Made by a program: the position numbers and the translations under genes
The notes under the pieces: model-generated
The model's database searches: none
Seen by the model: the letters and a program-made list of their open reading frames with translations, nothing else
What the model was told of the DNA's origin: nothing
Shown here: positions 31,652 through 40,671 of the stretch, piece after piece
How the letters are laid out: the number at the start of each line of letters is the position of its first letter
Numbering within the stretch: position 1 is the stretch's first letter
Assembly: GCF_000813985.1 (NCBI RefSeq)
Contig: NZ_JWLJ01000007.1
Location: forward strand, 62,001-126,000
Length of the DNA stretch: 64,000 nucleotides
Direction: 5' to 3'
DNA from: Ruegeria sp. ANG-R
GTDB taxonomy: Bacteria; Pseudomonadota; Alphaproteobacteria; Rhodobacterales; Rhodobacteraceae

Positions 31652-32431
31652 GTGGCAAGCGAGACCACCACAGCACATGGCGGCGACCACGCGGCAGAAG
31701 GCAGCAGCCTGGTATTCCACCCGATGGATCAGTTCATCGTGAAACCGCTGTTCGGCGGCGACACGATTGCGTGGTACACGCCCACCAACGTGACTCTGTG
31801 GCTGTTCTTCGCGATCGTCGCGATCTTTGGCCTGCTGGTCCTCAGCACTTCGAAGCGCGCGATCGTTCCCAGCCGTATGCAGTCGGTGGCCGAACTGGCC
31901 TATGGCTTCATTTACAAGATGCTGGAAGACATCTGCGGCAAGGAAGGCGTCAAATACTTCCCCTATGTCATGACCCTGTTCATGTTCATCGTCTGCGCCA
32001 ACTTCCTGGGTCTGATCCCGACATCCTTCACAACCACATCGCATTTCGCCGTGACCATTCCGCTGGCGCTGGCCGTCTTCCTGACCGTGACCGTTCTGGG
32101 TTTCGTCAAGAATGGCGCCGCGTTCCTCGGCCTGTTTTGGGTCTCCAGCGCACCTCTGGCGCTGCGCCCGATTCTGGCGGTGATCGAGCTGATCTCGTAC
32201 TTCGTGCGCCCGGTCAGCCACTCCATTCGTCTTGCCGGTAACGTCATGGCTGGTCACGCGGTGATCAAGGTGTTCGCGGGCTTTGCCGCAATCGCCGTGA
32301 TCTCACCCGTGTCCGTTCTGGCGATCACCGCAATGTATGGCCTTGAGGTCCTCGTGTCCTTCATTCAGGCCTACGTCTTCACCATTCTGACCTGTGTTTA
32401 TCTGAAAGATGCACTGCATCCTTCGCACTAA
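31652..32431 (+). CDS. atpB: F0F1 ATP synthase subunit a
   Basis: A 259-residue subunit a with five to six membrane helices, forming the proton half-channels beside the c-ring. The essential arginine lies in [14 protein letters not shown]; the last helix has [19 protein letters not shown]. It starts with GTG, 2 bases after atpI. N-terminal [12 protein letters not shown] is typical. The genes for the F1 sector are not in the window, the usual situation in Rhodobacterales where F0 and F1 operons are separate. Confidence 0.96.
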   Translation: MASETTTAHGGDHAAEGSSLVFHPMDQFIVKPLFGGDTIAWYTPTNVTLWLFFAIVAIFGLLVLSTSKRAIVPSRMQSVAELAYGFIYKMLEDICGKEGVKYFPYVMTLFMFIVCANFLGLIPTSFTTTSHFAVTIPLALAVFLTVTVLGFVKNGAAFLGLFWVSSAPLALRPILAVIELISYFVRPVSHSIRLAGNVMAGHAVIKVFAGFAAIAVISPVSVLAITAMYGLEVLVSFIQAYVFTILTCVYLKDALHPSH

Positions 32432-32479
32432 GGTCCGATACCCAAACATCTAAACTTCCAATTCGTAAGGAGAAACATC

Positions 32480-32704
32480 ATGGAAGGCGATCTCGCACAC
32501 ATCGGCGCAGGCCTGGCAGCAATCGGTTCCGGCGCAGCCGCAATCGGGGTGGGCAACGTTGCAGGCAACTTCCTCGCCGGCGCCCTGCGCAACCCTTCGG
32601 CGGCTGCTTCGCAGACCGCAACCCTCTTCATCGGTATCGCGTTCGCAGAAGCTCTGGGGATCTTCGCATTCCTGGTCTCGCTGCTGCTGATGTTCGCCGT
32701 ATAA
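32480..32704 (+). CDS. atpE: F0F1 ATP synthase subunit c
   Basis: A 74-residue c subunit: two helices joined by the polar loop ALRNPSA, with the proton-carrying carboxylate as Glu in [12 protein letters not shown] of helix 2. The Gly-rich helix 1 ([23 protein letters not shown]) is standard. AAGGAG is placed 7 bases before the ATG. A stable hairpin follows in the 86-base gap to atpF'. Confidence 0.97.
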   Translation: MEGDLAHIGAGLAAIGSGAAAIGVGNVAGNFLAGALRNPSAAASQTATLFIGIAFAEALGIFAFLVSLLLMFAV

Positions 32705-32728
32705 TCTGCGGAACCTGATCCTTACGCG

Positions 32729-32759
32729 CGGGTCGGCCCCGGCCATAGCGGGCCGCCCG
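32729..32759 (+). repeat. stable hairpin between atpE and atpF'
   Basis: CGGG-T-CGGCCC (32729-32739) pairs with GGGCCG-C-CCG (32750-32759), giving about ten GC pairs with a single bulge and a 10-base loop. No T-run follows. Such intercistronic stems after atpE can protect the atpE message or reduce downstream expression, matching the higher number of c subunits per complex. Effect here is inferred. Confidence 0.5.
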
Positions 32760-32790
32760 TTGTAAAGACAACGTTCCGACGGAGGAATTC

Positions 32791-33345
32791 ATGGCGACAG
32801 AAGAACCGATTTATGAAGAGATCGCCGGCATGTGCGTCGACTCCCATGGCTCTGCCATCGGGATGCCGCAGCTCTGCTTTGACTGGTTCCCGAACCAGAT
32901 CTTCTGGCTGATCATCACACTGGTCGTCATCTTTCTGGTTCTGTCCCGCGTGGCTCTGCCGCGCATCGCGGCAATCCTGGCGGAACGTCAGGGGACCATT
33001 ACCAACGACCTCGCCGCGGCTGAAGATCTGAAAGCCAAGGCTGTCGAGGCCGAAGAGGCCTATAACAAGGCGCTGGCCGATGCCCGTGCCGAAGCGCAGC
33101 GTATCGCTGCCGAGACACGCGCCGAAATCCAGTCTGGTCTGGATGACGCGATTGCCAAGGCGGATGCGGAAATCGCTGCAAAGGCGGCTGAATCGGAAAA
33201 GGCGATTGCCGAGATCCGTGCCGGTGCGCTGGAAAGCATTCAAGTGGTTGCCAAGGATACGGCGGCTGAACTGGTTACAGCGCTGGGCGGCGAGGCGGAT
33301 GCCAAAGCCATCAACAGTGCCGTAGACGCGCAGACGAAAGGATAA
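32791..33345 (+). CDS. F0F1 ATP synthase subunit b'
   Basis: A 184-residue b-type stator subunit of the b' kind found in alphaproteobacteria and cyanobacteria. After a 35-residue N-terminal part, one membrane helix ([20 protein letters not shown]) is followed by a long Ala/Glu-rich coiled coil that reaches the F1 head. Unlike atpF it has no signal-like start. It lies 5 bases before atpF, so the pair forms the b/b' heterodimer stalk. Often named atpF2, atpX or atpG. Confidence 0.93.
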   Translation: MATEEPIYEEIAGMCVDSHGSAIGMPQLCFDWFPNQIFWLIITLVVIFLVLSRVALPRIAAILAERQGTITNDLAAAEDLKAKAVEAEEAYNKALADARAEAQRIAAETRAEIQSGLDDAIAKADAEIAAKAAESEKAIAEIRAGALESIQVVAKDTAAELVTALGGEADAKAINSAVDAQTKG

Positions 33346-33350
33346 GTGAC

Positions 33351-33911
33351 ATGCGGAACACTCTTGCCCTTATCCTGACCATTGGTGCCGCCAGCCCCGC
33401 GCTGGCCGCAAGCGGCCCGTTCTTCTCGCTTGGCAATACCGATTTTGTCGTCCTGCTGGGCTTCATCGTCTTCATCGCGGTCCTGTTCTACTTCAAGGTC
33501 CCCGGCATGATTGGCGGCGCCTTGGACAAGCGGGCCGAGGGCATCCAGTCCGAGTTGGACGAAGCTCGTGCGCTGCATGAAGAAGCGCGTAGCCTGCTGG
33601 CCTCTTATGAGCGCAAGCAACGTGAAGTGCAGACTCAGGCGGACGCGATCGTGGCCGCTGCCAAAGAGGACGCGGCTCTGGCGGCGGAACAGGCCAAAGT
33701 CGATCTGGAGAAATCCATTGCACGCCGTCTGGCCGCTGCACAGGATCAGATCGCATCGGCTGAGGCTTCGGCTGTGAAAGAAGTGCGTGATCAGGCCGTC
33801 TCCGTCGCGGTTTCGGCTGCGAGCGCTGTGCTGGCCAAGCAAATGACCGCCACACAGGCGAACAAGCTGATCGACGCGTCCATCGCGGATGTTGGTGAAA
33901 AGCTGCACTGA
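33351..33911 (+). CDS. atpF: F0F1 ATP synthase subunit b
   Basis: A 186-residue stator subunit b. A signal-like N-terminus (MRNTLALILTIGAASPALAAS) is followed by the membrane anchor (TDFVVLLGFIVFIAVLFYFKVPGMIG) and a long charged coiled coil. It partners with b'. The gene is the last of the operon and is followed by a perfect rho-independent terminator. Confidence 0.95.
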   Translation: MRNTLALILTIGAASPALAASGPFFSLGNTDFVVLLGFIVFIAVLFYFKVPGMIGGALDKRAEGIQSELDEARALHEEARSLLASYERKQREVQTQADAIVAAAKEDAALAAEQAKVDLEKSIARRLAAAQDQIASAEASAVKEVRDQAVSVAVSAASAVLAKQMTATQANKLIDASIADVGEKLH

Positions 33912-33930
33912 TTGCACTGATCAAGTGATA

Positions 33931-33967
33931 AAAAAACCCGAGGGTCTCTGACTCTCGGGTTTTTTTG
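33931..33967 (+). terminator. rho-independent terminator of the F0 operon
   Basis: AACCCGAG and CTCGGGTT arms with a short loop are preceded by a run of A and followed by seven T. The A-run means it can work on both strands and also end the minus-strand gene at 33977. Confidence 0.92.
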
Positions 33968-33976
33968 TTTGTGGCC

Positions 33977-34468
33977 TCAGGTAGCTTTCTTCGATCTGCG
34001 CCAGGTTAAGAACCAGACCAAAATTGCGATCATGGTGATCAAAATCTCAACCTTGAAGGTCCAATGGTTGAGAAATGACAAAATCCAATGAGAGTGGGTC
34101 GCCTGTACCGTGACCAGAGGATGTGTTGCGTCCGAAAAGGGCCACAACCATGCGACCTCGCCTGTGATCGAATCCAACAGCATGTGAACCAGCCCGCCTG
34201 CGCCAAAGAATGTCAGGAAGGTCCCGGTTTTTTGGAGCCATTGCCGGATCAGGAGACCGGCAAGCAGAAAGCCCGCCCAGATGATGGGGCGGTGGGTCAG
34301 GTAGGAATGATGATGGTGTCCGCGATCATCGACCAGATAGAACCAAAGTATGTCGACGTCAGGCGCGACGGCCCCAATCATGGCAGCCGTGAACGCAAGC
34401 TTGCCCAGGTTGGGTGCTGTCGTGCGAAAGATCAGATACGCGCCCGGCAAATGCCCGATGAACATCAA
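33977..34468 (-). CDS. YdjM/DUF457-like membrane-bound metal-dependent hydrolase
   Basis: A 163-residue membrane protein with about four helices. Metal-ligand-like residues sit in FIGHLPGAYL, AVAPDVDILWFYLVDD, HHHHSYLTHRPI and GLVHMLLDSITGEVAWLWPF, the pattern of the YdjM/DUF457 family of predicted membrane hydrolases. Its start overlaps the stop of the upstream GntR gene by 4 bases (ATGA), so they are co-transcribed. The substrate is unknown. Confidence 0.8.
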   Translation of the reverse strand: MMFIGHLPGAYLIFRTTAPNLGKLAFTAAMIGAVAPDVDILWFYLVDDRGHHHHSYLTHRPIIWAGFLLAGLLIRQWLQKTGTFLTFFGAGGLVHMLLDSITGEVAWLWPFSDATHPLVTVQATHSHWILSFLNHWTFKVEILITMIAILVWFLTWRRSKKAT

Positions 34469-35235
34469 GCCTCTCCGGTCTCGTGCTTTAACCGCTGCTG
34501 CGCGATTTCTTCGTTGCGAATGGCCTTCTGCTGATCGGCCATGCAGCCTTTGACAAAGTTCAGATGGTCCTCAACCGCTTTCCGGGCGCCTTTGGGGTCG
34601 CGGTCCTGCAGGGCCGCGTTGATGGCACGATGCTGGTCCAGAATGGCATCGCGGGTGGTGCGCTGCTGGAACATGATCTGGCGGTTGTAGAATACGCCCT
34701 GCCGCAGCAGATCGAACATCGACCGCATCATATGCAGCATCACCACGTTATGGCTGGCCTCGATGATCGCCATGTGGAACTGGGCGTCCAGATGCGCCTC
34801 TTCTTCGGCGGCGTTGCGGGCATGGGCGGCCTCCATCTTGTCCAGAATGATCTGCACGACCTTCAGGTCGCCGTCCGATCCCATCCGCGCGGCACGCTCA
34901 GCAGCCAGCCCCTCCATATCGCGCCGGAATGAGAGATAGTCGAACACCGCTTCGTCATGATTGCCGAACAGCCGGATCAACGCGGGCGAGAAGGCCGAGC
35001 CCAGAACCTCGGCCACATAGATGCCTGACCCGGCCTTGGCGGTCAGCAATCCCTGATCCTGCAGGTCTGCGATCGCTTCGCGCAGCGAGGGGCGCGACAC
35101 GCCCATCCGCTCGGCCAGTTCCCTTTCCGAGGGTAGGCGCTCGCCGGGGCGCAGGATGCCGCGCAGGATCAACAACTCAATCTGGCGCACCACAGCCAGA
35201 GACAGTTTTTCGGTCTGGACTTTTTGAAAAGGCAT
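34465..35235 (-). CDS. GntR family regulator, FadR/PdhR (FCD) subfamily
   Basis: A 256-residue regulator: N-terminal winged helix (LRPGERLPSERELAERMGVSRPSLREAIADLQDQGLL) and C-terminal all-helical FCD ligand domain (from about residue 95) with metal-binding residues in LDAQFHMAIIEASHN and DQHRAINAAL. FCD regulators respond to small carboxylates. It is divergent to the PLP aminotransferase gene, and two similar TGGTCA/TGACCA-type dyads lie between them, so it likely represses both itself and the aminotransferase. Confidence 0.9.
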   Translation of the reverse strand: MPFQKVQTEKLSLAVVRQIELLILRGILRPGERLPSERELAERMGVSRPSLREAIADLQDQGLLTAKAGSGIYVAEVLGSAFSPALIRLFGNHDEAVFDYLSFRRDMEGLAAERAARMGSDGDLKVVQIILDKMEAAHARNAAEEEAHLDAQFHMAIIEASHNVVMLHMMRSMFDLLRQGVFYNRQIMFQQRTTRDAILDQHRAINAALQDRDPKGARKAVEDHLNFVKGCMADQQKAIRNEEIAQQRLKHETGEA

Positions 35236-35253
35236 GAAGCTTACGTCTGAAAT

Positions 35254-35272
35254 TGGTCAATTCACTTGACCA
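35254..35272. promoter_or_regulatory. candidate GntR operator 1
   Basis: TGGTCAATTCACTTGACCA is a perfect inverted repeat (7-base arms, 5-base spacer), 19 bases upstream of the gntR-type start codon. The TGGT...ACCA ends resemble FadR/PdhR-subfamily operators. Confidence 0.6.
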
Positions 35273-35316
35273 CGTTTGCAAGCGGGGTTCAACCGCCTCA
35301 CGAAGACTGAAACACT

Positions 35317-35356
35317 AGGTCAGTATTATTGACATAAGATGCGCTTTGCCTAATCT
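35317..35356 (+). promoter_or_regulatory. candidate promoter with overlapping GntR operator 2
   Basis: AGGTCAGTATTATTGACAT (35317-35335) repeats the layout of operator 1 with imperfect arms. Its right half TTGACA (35329-35334) doubles as a -35 box; TAATCT (35351-35356) follows after 16 bases as a -10. Binding would block the promoter of the aminotransferase gene at 35388. Confidence 0.5.
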
Positions 35357-35387
35357 GCGGCAGAAGGGCGGAGGAGGCCCCGGACAG

Positions 35388-36581
35388 ATGGATCAGCTAT
35401 ACGCCACCCGCACATCCCGAATGAAGGCATCCGAAATCCGCGAATTGCTGAAGCTTTTGGGTGAGCCCGGGATCATTTCCTTCGCAGGCGGCATCCCCGA
35501 CCCGAACCTGTTTCCGGCTGAGGCTTTCGCCGAGGCGTTCCAAAATGCGCTTGGCCCGGATCAACAGGCACAGGCGCTGCAATATTCGGTCAGTGAAGGC
35601 TATGCGCCGCTGCGCGAATGGCTGGTCGGCTACATGCGTGGGATCGGTGTGGATTGTGACATCGACAATATCCTGATCACCTCCGGCTCACAGCAGGCTC
35701 TGGACTATCTGGGCAAGCTGTTTCTGTCTCCGGGTGATACCGCGCTGGTCGGCTGGCCTACTTATCTGGGCGCGCTCAATGCCTTTGACGCCTATGAGCC
35801 ACGCTTTGATCAACTTAGCATCGATGGCAATCGGGGTGCGACCGAATACCGGGCCGCCGCCGGGGACAGCCCGATCAAGTTCGCCTACCTCTCTGCCGAC
35901 TTTGCCAATCCGACGGGGGAAACCGTGGGCCTGCGGGGCAGGGAAGCCCTGCTGAATCTGGCCGAAGACCTAGACTGCGCCGTGATCGAGGACGGCGCTT
36001 ATCAGGCGCTGCGCTATGACGGTGACCCGATTCCACCAATTCTGGCGTTGGAACAGGCCCGCAAGGGATCGATTGAAAACTGCCGTACGATTTATTGCGG
36101 CAGCTTCTCGAAAACCCTTTCGCCCGGATTGCGTGTCGGTTGGGTCGTGGCCGCCAAACCGGTGATTTCGCAACTGGTGCTGCTGAAACAGGCTGCTGAT
36201 CTGCATTCTTCGACGATCAACCAGATGGCTGTCTATCAGGTGGCGCGGGATTGTTTTGATTCACACGTTCCGATCCTGCGCCGTACCTATGCCGCCCGCC
36301 GAGACGCTATGCTTGAAGCCTTGAACCAGCATATGCCCGATGGTGTGGACTGGACCCGACCCGAAGGCGGCATGTTCATCTGGGTCACCCTGCCCAATGG
36401 CGTGAACGGGGCTGAGCTGCTGGCCCGGGCGCTTGAAACGGTCAAGCTGGCCTTTGTCCCGGGCCAGGCGTTCTACCCTGATGACACTGGGGCCAACACG
36501 ATCCGGCTCAGCTTCTCCAACTCGGATGAAGATACGATCCGTGAAGGTATCCGCCGTCTGGGAGAGGTGCTGCGCGGCTGA
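35388..36581 (+). CDS. PLP-dependent aminotransferase, MocR-domain/2-aminoadipate type
   Basis: A 397-residue fold type I aminotransferase. Landmarks are ISFAGGIPDPNLFP, ITSGSQQALDYLGKLFLSPGD, FANPTGETVGL, VIEDGAYQALRY and the PLP lysine in IYCGSFSKTLSPGLRVGWV. Its nearest named relatives by pattern are 2-aminoadipate transaminase (LysN) and kynurenine-type transaminases. The ATG at 35388 follows GGAGGAGG and gives the family start MDQLYATRTSRMKASEIRE; an in-frame TTG at 35346 is less likely. It appears to be controlled by the divergent FCD regulator. Confidence 0.88.
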   Translation: MDQLYATRTSRMKASEIRELLKLLGEPGIISFAGGIPDPNLFPAEAFAEAFQNALGPDQQAQALQYSVSEGYAPLREWLVGYMRGIGVDCDIDNILITSGSQQALDYLGKLFLSPGDTALVGWPTYLGALNAFDAYEPRFDQLSIDGNRGATEYRAAAGDSPIKFAYLSADFANPTGETVGLRGREALLNLAEDLDCAVIEDGAYQALRYDGDPIPPILALEQARKGSIENCRTIYCGSFSKTLSPGLRVGWVVAAKPVISQLVLLKQAADLHSSTINQMAVYQVARDCFDSHVPILRRTYAARRDAMLEALNQHMPDGVDWTRPEGGMFIWVTLPNGVNGAELLARALETVKLAFVPGQAFYPDDTGANTIRLSFSNSDEDTIREGIRRLGEVLRG

Positions 36582-36625
36582 GCCGGGAAAGGTTTCGTTA
36601 ACCATATTGCCGCAAGAACGGCGAT

Positions 36626-37021
36626 ATGATTCGCCTGCTTGCCTTCCTGCTGCTGGCCGCCTGTTCAAGCGGCACACCGTATTTTCGCGATCTGCCCGCA
36701 ACGCGCGTCGCGGTGAATGGCAGCGTATTTGACGTCCGCGTCCGCAACGAGCTGGCCGAGGCCGTCCGCGTGAACCCGCAATACGCCCCGCGTCTTGGCC
36801 CGATCCGCGACCGGGCCGCGCTGGCCATGGCACAGGTCTCGGGCTGTCCGCTTCTGGACGTTTTGGGCGATGCGGCGGTCACTGTGGGGGTATTGGGCTG
36901 CGATCAGGAACTTGGCGAAAAACTGATATTTGGGGCGCTCATGATGCGCTCATATGAATGCGTTGATTACGGTTACTATGAGGGCTACGGATATCAGGTC
37001 TTCGAATGTACGCCGTACTGA
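36626..37021 (+). CDS. hypothetical lipoprotein
   Basis: A 131-residue protein with a lipoprotein signal (MIRLLAFLLLAACSSGTPYF; lipobox LAAC, Cys13). The mature part has FDVRVRNELAEAVRVN and several cysteines (SGCPLLDVLGD, GCDQELGEK, ECVDYGYY, ECTPY) that could form disulfides. The tail is Tyr/Gly rich. No family recognised. It starts 44 bases after the aminotransferase stop and may be read through from it. Confidence 0.65.
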   Translation: MIRLLAFLLLAACSSGTPYFRDLPATRVAVNGSVFDVRVRNELAEAVRVNPQYAPRLGPIRDRAALAMAQVSGCPLLDVLGDAAVTVGVLGCDQELGEKLIFGALMMRSYECVDYGYYEGYGYQVFECTPY

Positions 37022-37056
37022 GATCCGCGGCTTCGCGCGTAGTTTCGCCAAGATAT

Positions 37057-37140
37057 TGTGGATAACTCTGTCCGAAATCCCATATCCTGCGCAATCACAT
37101 TGACAGCTCCCCTATCCCTTGCGCAGACTTCTTATCCATA
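37057..37140. promoter_or_regulatory. two DnaA-box-like sites upstream of smc
   Basis: TGTGGATAA (37057-37065), the exact complement of the DnaA box TTATCCACA, and TTATCCATA (37132-37140), one mismatch, lie in opposite orientation 66 bases apart in the 141-base gap before smc. A TTGACA box at 37100-37105 lies between them without a good -10. DnaA control of smc would be an inference. Confidence 0.4.
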
Positions 37141-37162
37141 GGAATCATACCAAGAGCAGCCA

Positions 37163-40100
37163 TTGCGCTTTAGCAAACTCAAACTGACCGGCTTCAAAAG
37201 CTTCGTGGACCCGACCGATCTGATCATCGCGGACGGGTTGACCGGAGTGGTTGGTCCCAATGGCTGTGGCAAATCCAACCTTCTGGAAGCTCTGCGCTGG
37301 GTGATGGGCGAAAACCGCCCCAAATCTATGCGCGGCGGGGCGATGGAGGATGTGATCTTTGCCGGAGCCGCCACCCGCCCCGCGAGGAACTTTGCCGAGG
37401 TGGTCCTGACCATGGACAACTCGGAACGTCTGGCGCCATCCGGCTTCAACGACAGCGACCAGCTTGAAATCATCCGCCGCATCACCCGCGACGTGGGAAG
37501 CGCCTACAAGACCAACGGCAAGGATGTCCGCGCCCGCGATGTGCAGATGCTGTTTGCCGACGCCTCGACCGGCGCACATTCCCCGGCGCTGGTGGGCCAG
37601 AACCGAATTGCTGAGCTGATCAACGCCAAGCCTCGCGCGCGCCGCCGCATTCTGGAAGAGGCCGCGGGCATCTCAGGCCTCTATCAACGTCGCCACGAGG
37701 CCGAGCTGAAACTCAAAGGCACAGAGGCTAATCTGACTCGCGTCGATGACGTGCTGGAACAGTTGGGCGGCCAGTTGGCGCAACTCGCCCGCCAGGCCCG
37801 TCAGGCCGCGCGCTATCGCGAGATTGGCGAACAGCTGCGTCAAGCCGAAGGGATGCTGCTCTATCGTCGCTGGAAAGAGGCCGACATGGCCCGCCAAGCG
37901 GCAGAAGAAAAGCTGCGAGACCGGATCACGGAAGCCTCCCGCGCCGAAGCATCCGCCCGTGAATCCGCTGCCAAACGCGCTGAGATTGAGGAAACCCTGC
38001 CCCCCCTGCGCGAGGAAGAGGCCATCGCCGCCGCCGTCCTGCAACGTCAGCAGGTGCAACGCGATCAGCTCTCGGATCAGGAAACCCGCGCGCGTCAGAC
38101 AATCGAGACGCTGACCAACCGTATCCAGCAACTGGGCAACGACATCGAACGCGAATCCGGCCTGAACCGGGATGCAGGTGAGATGATCGAACGGCTCGAA
38201 TGGGAGGCCCGTGAGCTCGCCAAAGCCGCCGAGGGTTATGACGAAAAGGTCGCTGAAGCTGCAGAAGTGGCCCGCGAGGCCGCCTCGGTCCTGCAAGAGC
38301 GTGAAGATCACCTCTCGCAGGAAACCGAAGACATGGCCCGTCTGGTGGCCCGGCACCAATCGGCGCAGCGTCTGGTTGAAGACAGCCGCAAGACCCTGGC
38401 CCGCTCTGAGGGCGAAGAAGAAAAGGCCCGCGCCGCCGTGGATGAGGCGCGCAACGCGCTGACCCGCGCCAGTGAGTCGTTTGAGACCGCGCAGGAAGGC
38501 GAAGAAGAGGCCCGCGAAGCTGCCGAGGCAGCGGAAGAAGCGCTCGCCGCTGCTGACGAGTTACGCAATGACACGCAGGCGCGCGAGGCCGAAGCCCGCG
38601 CCAAACGCTCCGAGGCCGAGGGGGAATTGGGCGCGATCCGGGCCGAAACCACTGCGTTGGCGAAACTGGTCGAGCGTGACACGGCTGAGGGCGGACAGGT
38701 GCTCGACATGCTGCGCGTGGCCACCGGTTATGAGAAAGCTCTGGGTGCTGCGCTGGCAGACGATCTGCGCGCACCGCTGGTCGAAGGTGATGGCCCCTCG
38801 GGTTGGGTGCAGGTGGCGGGCTATGACAGCGATCAACCCTTGCCGGACGGAGCAGAGCCTCTGGCCTTGCATGTGTCCGGTCCCGACCGGCTCAGCCGTC
38901 GGATCGCGCAGATCGGTCTGGTCGATGCTGATCAAGGCGCACGGTTGCAGGCGTCGCTGAAACCTGGGCAACGGCTGGTCTCGCGCTCGGGCGACCTGTG
39001 GCGCTGGGACGGGTTCCGCGCCTGGGCCGAGGACGCGCCAAGCGCCGCCGCCCTGCGGCTGGAACAGCTGAACAAACTGGAAGCGCTGAAACAAGAACTG
39101 ACCCGCACCGAGGCGCAAGCCGATGGTGCCCGTGCCGCGCATGAGGCCCTGTCCCAGCAACTGGCGGACGTCACCGAAGCTGATCGTCGTGCCCGCGAAG
39201 CCCGCCGTGCCGCGGATCAGCGCATGGCGGAAACGGCGCGGATGCTCAGCCGGGCTGAGGCGGATCGCAATCTGGCGCAAGGCAAGCTGGAGACATTGAC
39301 CCTCGCCGTCGACCGCCACAAGGAAGACGCCATGTCTGCCCGTGCACAGTTGCGCGAGGCCGAAGCGGCCCTGACCGGTCTGGGTGACCTTGATAGCGCC
39401 CGCGCGCAGGTTGAAGACATCAAACAGACAGTCGAGGCGGCGCGGATCACCATGCTGACCCACCGTTCGTCCCATGACGAGTTGCGTCGTGAAGGTGAGG
39501 CTCGGACCCGGCGTTCGCAAGAGGTCACCAAGGACCTCAGTGGTTGGCGGCACCGGTTGGAGACGGCGGAAAAGCGGATTTCCGAACTGGCCGAGCGCAA
39601 GGAAAGCTCGGAAGAGGAACTCTCGGACGCCATGGCCGCACCCGGTGAAATTGCCGAGGCGCGCGAAGAACTGAACGAACTGATCGAAACCGCCGAAGCC
39701 CGCCGGGCCGAGGCCGCTGACAAGCTGGCGGAAGCCGAGACGGCACAGCGCGAGGTGGTTCTTGCTGAGCGCGAGGCGGAACGACTGGCCTCCGAAGCGC
39801 GCGAGACCCGCGCGGCAGCAGAGGCGCGTTGTGATGCGGCCAAGGAGAGCGTGGTCGCAGCGGCGGAGCGGATTGCCGAGGATCAGCAACTGACACCAAA
39901 CCAGCTACTGAATCAACTCGACACCAACCCCGATCAGATGCCCGCCGCCGACGCGTTGGAGGCCGAGGTCAACCGCCACAAGCGCCAGCGCGACGCCATG
40001 GGCGCGGTGAACCTGCGCGCCGAGGAAGACAGCAAAGAGGTTCAGGAAGAATTCGACACACTGAATGGGGAAAAGGGTGATCTGGAAGAGGCGATCAAGG

Positions 40101-40618
40101 CCCTGCGCAGCGGTATCGCCAGCCTCAACCGCGAAGGGCGCGAGCGTCTGTTGACCGCGTTTGAACAGGTGAACTCGAACTTCGCTATGCTGTTCAAGCA
40201 TCTGTTCGGCGGCGGTGAGGCCAATCTGGTTATGGTCGAAAGCGACGATCCGCTGGATGCGGGGCTGGAAATCATGTGCCAGCCGCCGGGCAAGAAGCTC
40301 TCGACCCTCAGTCTGCTGTCGGGGGGTGAACAGACCCTGACCGCAACCGCGCTGATCTTTGGCGTCTTCCTCGCCAACCCGGCTCCGATCTGTGTGCTGG
40401 ATGAGGTTGACGCGCCGCTCGATGACGCCAACGTCACACGCTTCTGCGACCTTCTGGACGAGATGTGCCGCCAGACCGACACCCGCTTCCTGATCATCAC
40501 CCACCACGCGGTGACCATGGCGCGGATGGATCGGCTGTTCGGGGTCACCATGCAGGAACAGGGTGTCAGCCAGCTTGTTTCGGTAGACCTCAAGAAAGCC
40601 GAGCAGATGGTCGCCTGA
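37163..40618 (+). CDS. smc: chromosome segregation protein SMC
   Basis: An 1151-residue SMC ATPase. The Walker A motif GPNGCGKS is at residues 31-38; two long Ala/Glu/Arg-rich coiled coils flank the hinge (about residues 510-640, with GGQVLDMLRVATGYEKALGAAL); the C-terminal head has the signature LSLLSGGEQTLTA (near 1050) and Walker B ICVLDEVDAPLDDAN (near 1076). The start is a TTG placed exactly where homologues begin (xRFSKLKLTGFKSF). SMC with ScpA/ScpB condenses and separates sister chromosomes. DnaA-like sites lie upstream. Confidence 0.96.
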   Translation: MRFSKLKLTGFKSFVDPTDLIIADGLTGVVGPNGCGKSNLLEALRWVMGENRPKSMRGGAMEDVIFAGAATRPARNFAEVVLTMDNSERLAPSGFNDSDQLEIIRRITRDVGSAYKTNGKDVRARDVQMLFADASTGAHSPALVGQNRIAELINAKPRARRRILEEAAGISGLYQRRHEAELKLKGTEANLTRVDDVLEQLGGQLAQLARQARQAARYREIGEQLRQAEGMLLYRRWKEADMARQAAEEKLRDRITEASRAEASARESAAKRAEIEETLPPLREEEAIAAAVLQRQQVQRDQLSDQETRARQTIETLTNRIQQLGNDIERESGLNRDAGEMIERLEWEARELAKAAEGYDEKVAEAAEVAREAASVLQEREDHLSQETEDMARLVARHQSAQRLVEDSRKTLARSEGEEEKARAAVDEARNALTRASESFETAQEGEEEAREAAEAAEEALAAADELRNDTQAREAEARAKRSEAEGELGAIRAETTALAKLVERDTAEGGQVLDMLRVATGYEKALGAALADDLRAPLVEGDGPSGWVQVAGYDSDQPLPDGAEPLALHVSGPDRLSRRIAQIGLVDADQGARLQASLKPGQRLVSRSGDLWRWDGFRAWAEDAPSAAALRLEQLNKLEALKQELTRTEAQADGARAAHEALSQQLADVTEADRRAREARRAADQRMAETARMLSRAEADRNLAQGKLETLTLAVDRHKEDAMSARAQLREAEAALTGLGDLDSARAQVEDIKQTVEAARITMLTHRSSHDELRREGEARTRRSQEVTKDLSGWRHRLETAEKRISELAERKESSEEELSDAMAAPGEIAEAREELNELIETAEARRAEAADKLAEAETAQREVVLAEREAERLASEARETRAAAEARCDAAKESVVAAAERIAEDQQLTPNQLLNQLDTNPDQMPAADALEAEVNRHKRQRDAMGAVNLRAEEDSKEVQEEFDTLNGEKGDLEEAIKALRSGIASLNREGRERLLTAFEQVNSNFAMLFKHLFGGGEANLVMVESDDPLDAGLEIMCQPPGKKLSTLSLLSGGEQTLTATALIFGVFLANPAPICVLDEVDAPLDDANVTRFCDLLDEMCRQTDTRFLIITHHAVTMARMDRLFGVTMQEQGVSQLVSVDLKKAEQMVA

Positions 40619-40671
40619 GCGATCACCGCAACGTTATGACCCATTCGACGCCCCCCGGGTTAGGGTAGCGC

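Noticed and set aside
37100..37128. TTGACA at 37100 as a standard promoter of smc
   Set aside because: No acceptable -10 hexamer at 16-18 bases; only noted with the DnaA-box pair.
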